Part shown: positions 41,088 to 42,335 of the stretch, one piece after another
How positions within the stretch are numbered: position 1 is the first letter of the stretch
How the letters are laid out: each line of letters opens with the position of its first letter
NCBI GenBank assembly: GCA_005223145.1
Contig: NJBL01000014.1
Coordinates: 1 to 42,335 of the forward strand
Reading direction: 5' to 3'
Source: a bacterium (candidate division B38) B3_B38
GTDB taxonomy: Bacteria; Acidobacteriota; B3-B38; Guanabaribacteriales; B3-B38
Length of the DNA stretch: 42,335 nucleotides
Translations under genes and position numbers: made by a program
The notes under the pieces: generated by a model
Database searches by the model: none
Told to the model about the DNA's origin: nothing
The model's input: the letters and a program-made list of their open reading frames with translations, nothing else

Positions 41088-42335
41088 ATGAAGAGCCGCG
41101 AACTGGCTGACATCTTCGACAAGATGGCGGACATAATGGAATTCAAAGGGGATAATCCCTTCAAAATTAACGCTTATCGCAAAGCCGCCCGGGTGCTGAA
41201 AGACCTTACTGAAGACATTGAAAAGCTCGCCCAAGAAGGAAAGCTAAAAGACCTCTCCGGTGTCGGCTCCGGCATCGCCAAAAAGATAGAGGAGTATCTG
41301 AAAACCGGTCGTATGAGCAAGTATGAGGAGGTGAAAGAGGGGGTTCCCGACGAGCTGATTGAGTTACTGAAAATTCCCGACCTCGGTCCCAAAACCCTTG
41401 CCCTGCTCCATAAGGAGATGGGGATAAAGAATATGACTGAACTGGAGGAGGCGCTGCAGAGCGAACAGGTGAGAGACCTCCCCGGCATGGGGGCTAAGAA
41501 GGCGGAGAATATCCTTCGGGGCATCCGCCTGCTGAAGGAGAGTCGGGGGAGGATTCCCCTGGGTGTTGCCCTCCCCCTGGTGGATGAAGTGATAGAGCTT
41601 ATGAAAACAAAGGGGATTGTCCGGGAGATATTCCCCGCCGGGAGCCTTCGCAGATGCCGGGAGACCATAGGGGACATCGACCTGCTGGCTACCGGCAAGG
41701 ATGGCACCAGAATAATCGAGGAGTTCACCCATCTCCCTATGGTCACCGAGGTTCTGGCTGCCGGAAAAACCAAGGGGAGCGTCATCACCCATGGAGGCAC
41801 TCAGGTCGACCTGCGGGTGGTGCCCGGGGAGTCCTTTGGTGCCGCTCTGCAGTATTTCACCGGCTCCAAAGCCCACAATGTCAGGCTAAGGGAGATAGCG
41901 AAAGATCAAGGGCTGAAGATAAACGAGTACGGAGTCTTCCGCGGGGAGGAGCGAATAGGGGGAAGCACGGAGGAGGAAGTCTACCGCATTCTGGGTTTCC
42001 CCTGGATACCACCGGAGCTCAGGGAGGACCGCGGGGAAATAGAAGCGGCGATGGAAGGAGGCTTGCCCTCCCTGGTTGAGCTGGCGGACATAAAAGGAGA
42101 CCTCCATGTTCACTCTAACTGGAGCGATGGGAGCGCCACCCTGGAGGAGATAGCCGAGCAGGCAAAGAGGCTCGGCTATGAGTATCTGCTCATTGCCGAC
42201 CACTCCTTCGCTGTAAGGATTGCCGGAGGACTCTCGCCAGAGGAGCTCCTGAACCAGATAGAGGAGATAAAAAAGGTAAACCAGAAGCTCAAAGGCATCA
42301 CCCTGTTAGCCGGGACAGAGGTCGACATCCGCTCC
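41088..42335 (+). CDS. polX: DNA polymerase/3'-5' exonuclease PolX (3' end beyond window)
   Basis: Open from the ATG at 41088 to the right edge, 416 codons, so the last ~150 residues of a ~570-residue family protein are missing. Residues about 1-145 are the helix-hairpin-helix 8-kDa-like and fingers region (LSGVGSGIAKKI, PGMGAKKAENIL). The polymerase beta-type palm follows, with AGSLRRCRETIGDIDLL near 185-201 supplying the metal-binding DID, and a later VDLRV aspartate. The PHP exonuclease domain begins at KGDLHVHSNWSDGS near 337-350, with DHS further on. PolX fills short gaps in base-excision repair. It follows the zinc-finger gene by four bases. It was not closed by a stop, so length is a minimum. 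Confidence 0.93.
   Translation, partial: MKSRELADIFDKMADIMEFKGDNPFKINAYRKAARVLKDLTEDIEKLAQEGKLKDLSGVGSGIAKKIEEYLKTGRMSKYEEVKEGVPDELIELLKIPDLGPKTLALLHKEMGIKNMTELEEALQSEQVRDLPGMGAKKAENILRGIRLLKESRGRIPLGVALPLVDEVIELMKTKGIVREIFPAGSLRRCRETIGDIDLLATGKDGTRIIEEFTHLPMVTEVLAAGKTKGSVITHGGTQVDLRVVPGESFGAALQYFTGSKAHNVRLREIAKDQGLKINEYGVFRGEERIGGSTEEEVYRILGFPWIPPELREDRGEIEAAMEGGLPSLVELADIKGDLHVHSNWSDGSATLEEIAEQAKRLGYEYLLIADHSFAVRIAGGLSPEELLNQIEEIKKVNQKLKGITLLAGTEVDIRS

Noticed and set aside
40637-41164. A 175-codon minus-strand frame across the zinc-ribbon and polX starts
   Set aside because: The plus strand encodes ordered zinc-binding motifs and a PolX N-terminus. The minus frame has no motif or start signal.
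1-42335. CRISPR array, tRNA/rRNA gene, insertion sequence or riboswitch
   Set aside because: No regularly spaced repeats, cloverleaf sequences, transposase motifs or known riboswitch cores were seen by reading both strands. Weak or divergent examples could be missed without covariance models.

Overview
The window is a 42 kb chromosomal segment of a Gram-negative bacterium with roughly balanced base composition. The envelope genes support this: a lipid A/Kdo/heptose lipopolysaccharide cluster, an O-antigen-ligase-type protein, a complete mre/rod elongasome operon, a SurA/PpiD-type periplasmic foldase and a C-terminal processing protease. The gene set also includes a Ser/Thr kinase carrying a zinc ribbon, membrane helices and an FGE-like domain, a FecR-domain protein next to mreB, a fused B12-binding radical SAM/DUF2344 protein, and PolX. 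That mix looks like an uncultivated phylum (Aminicenantes-, TA06/WOR-3- or Zixibacteria-like) more than a model proteobacterium. This is a guess from gene style, since there is no rRNA gene in the window.

Layout. 1-1522: a secreted YVTN beta-propeller gene running off the left edge. 1703-6294 (minus): an operon of a GNAT acetyltransferase, a MenC/N-acylamino-acid-racemase-like enzyme, a DUF362 ferredoxin protein and a phosphomannomutase/phosphoglucomutase, behind a good sigma70-type promoter. 6402-9059 (minus): the kinase fusion. 9224-10381 (minus): an MFS exporter. 10602-13157 (plus): a secreted M14 metallopeptidase. 13508-15769 (minus): a small holin-like membrane protein and the PpiD/SurA-like foldase. 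15952-26996 (plus): a FecR protein followed by mreB-mreC-mreD-mrdA-rodA-radical SAM-rng. From mreC on, these genes are packed with overlaps or gaps of a few bases. 27018-34777 (minus): waaA-lpxK-lipid A acyltransferase-waaF-(gmhB remnant)-hldA-hldC-heptosyltransferase-ICMT-like methyltransferase, behind a TTGACC/TATAAT promoter. 34987-38753 (minus): endonuclease V, a CtpA-type protease and an O-antigen-ligase-like protein. 38754-40700: an AT-rich accessory stretch with a GIY-YIG-like gene and a decayed membrane-protein gene. 40724-42335 (plus): a zinc-ribbon protein and polX, which runs off the right edge.

The most notable observations are in broken genes and regulatory DNA. The LPS operon carries an unreported-looking remnant of gmhB that has lost its nucleophilic Asp and about 20-25 internal codons. 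Immediately downstream, hldA (rfaE1) is split by a one-base deletion. Both lie among intact heptosyltransferase and adenylyltransferase genes. In the accessory stretch, a small membrane-protein gene has a canonical promoter overlapped by a long inverted repeat, but it has an in-frame stop and no proper start codon. No CRISPR array, tRNA, rRNA, insertion sequence or recognisable defence system was found. Most of the window is conserved housekeeping and envelope DNA.
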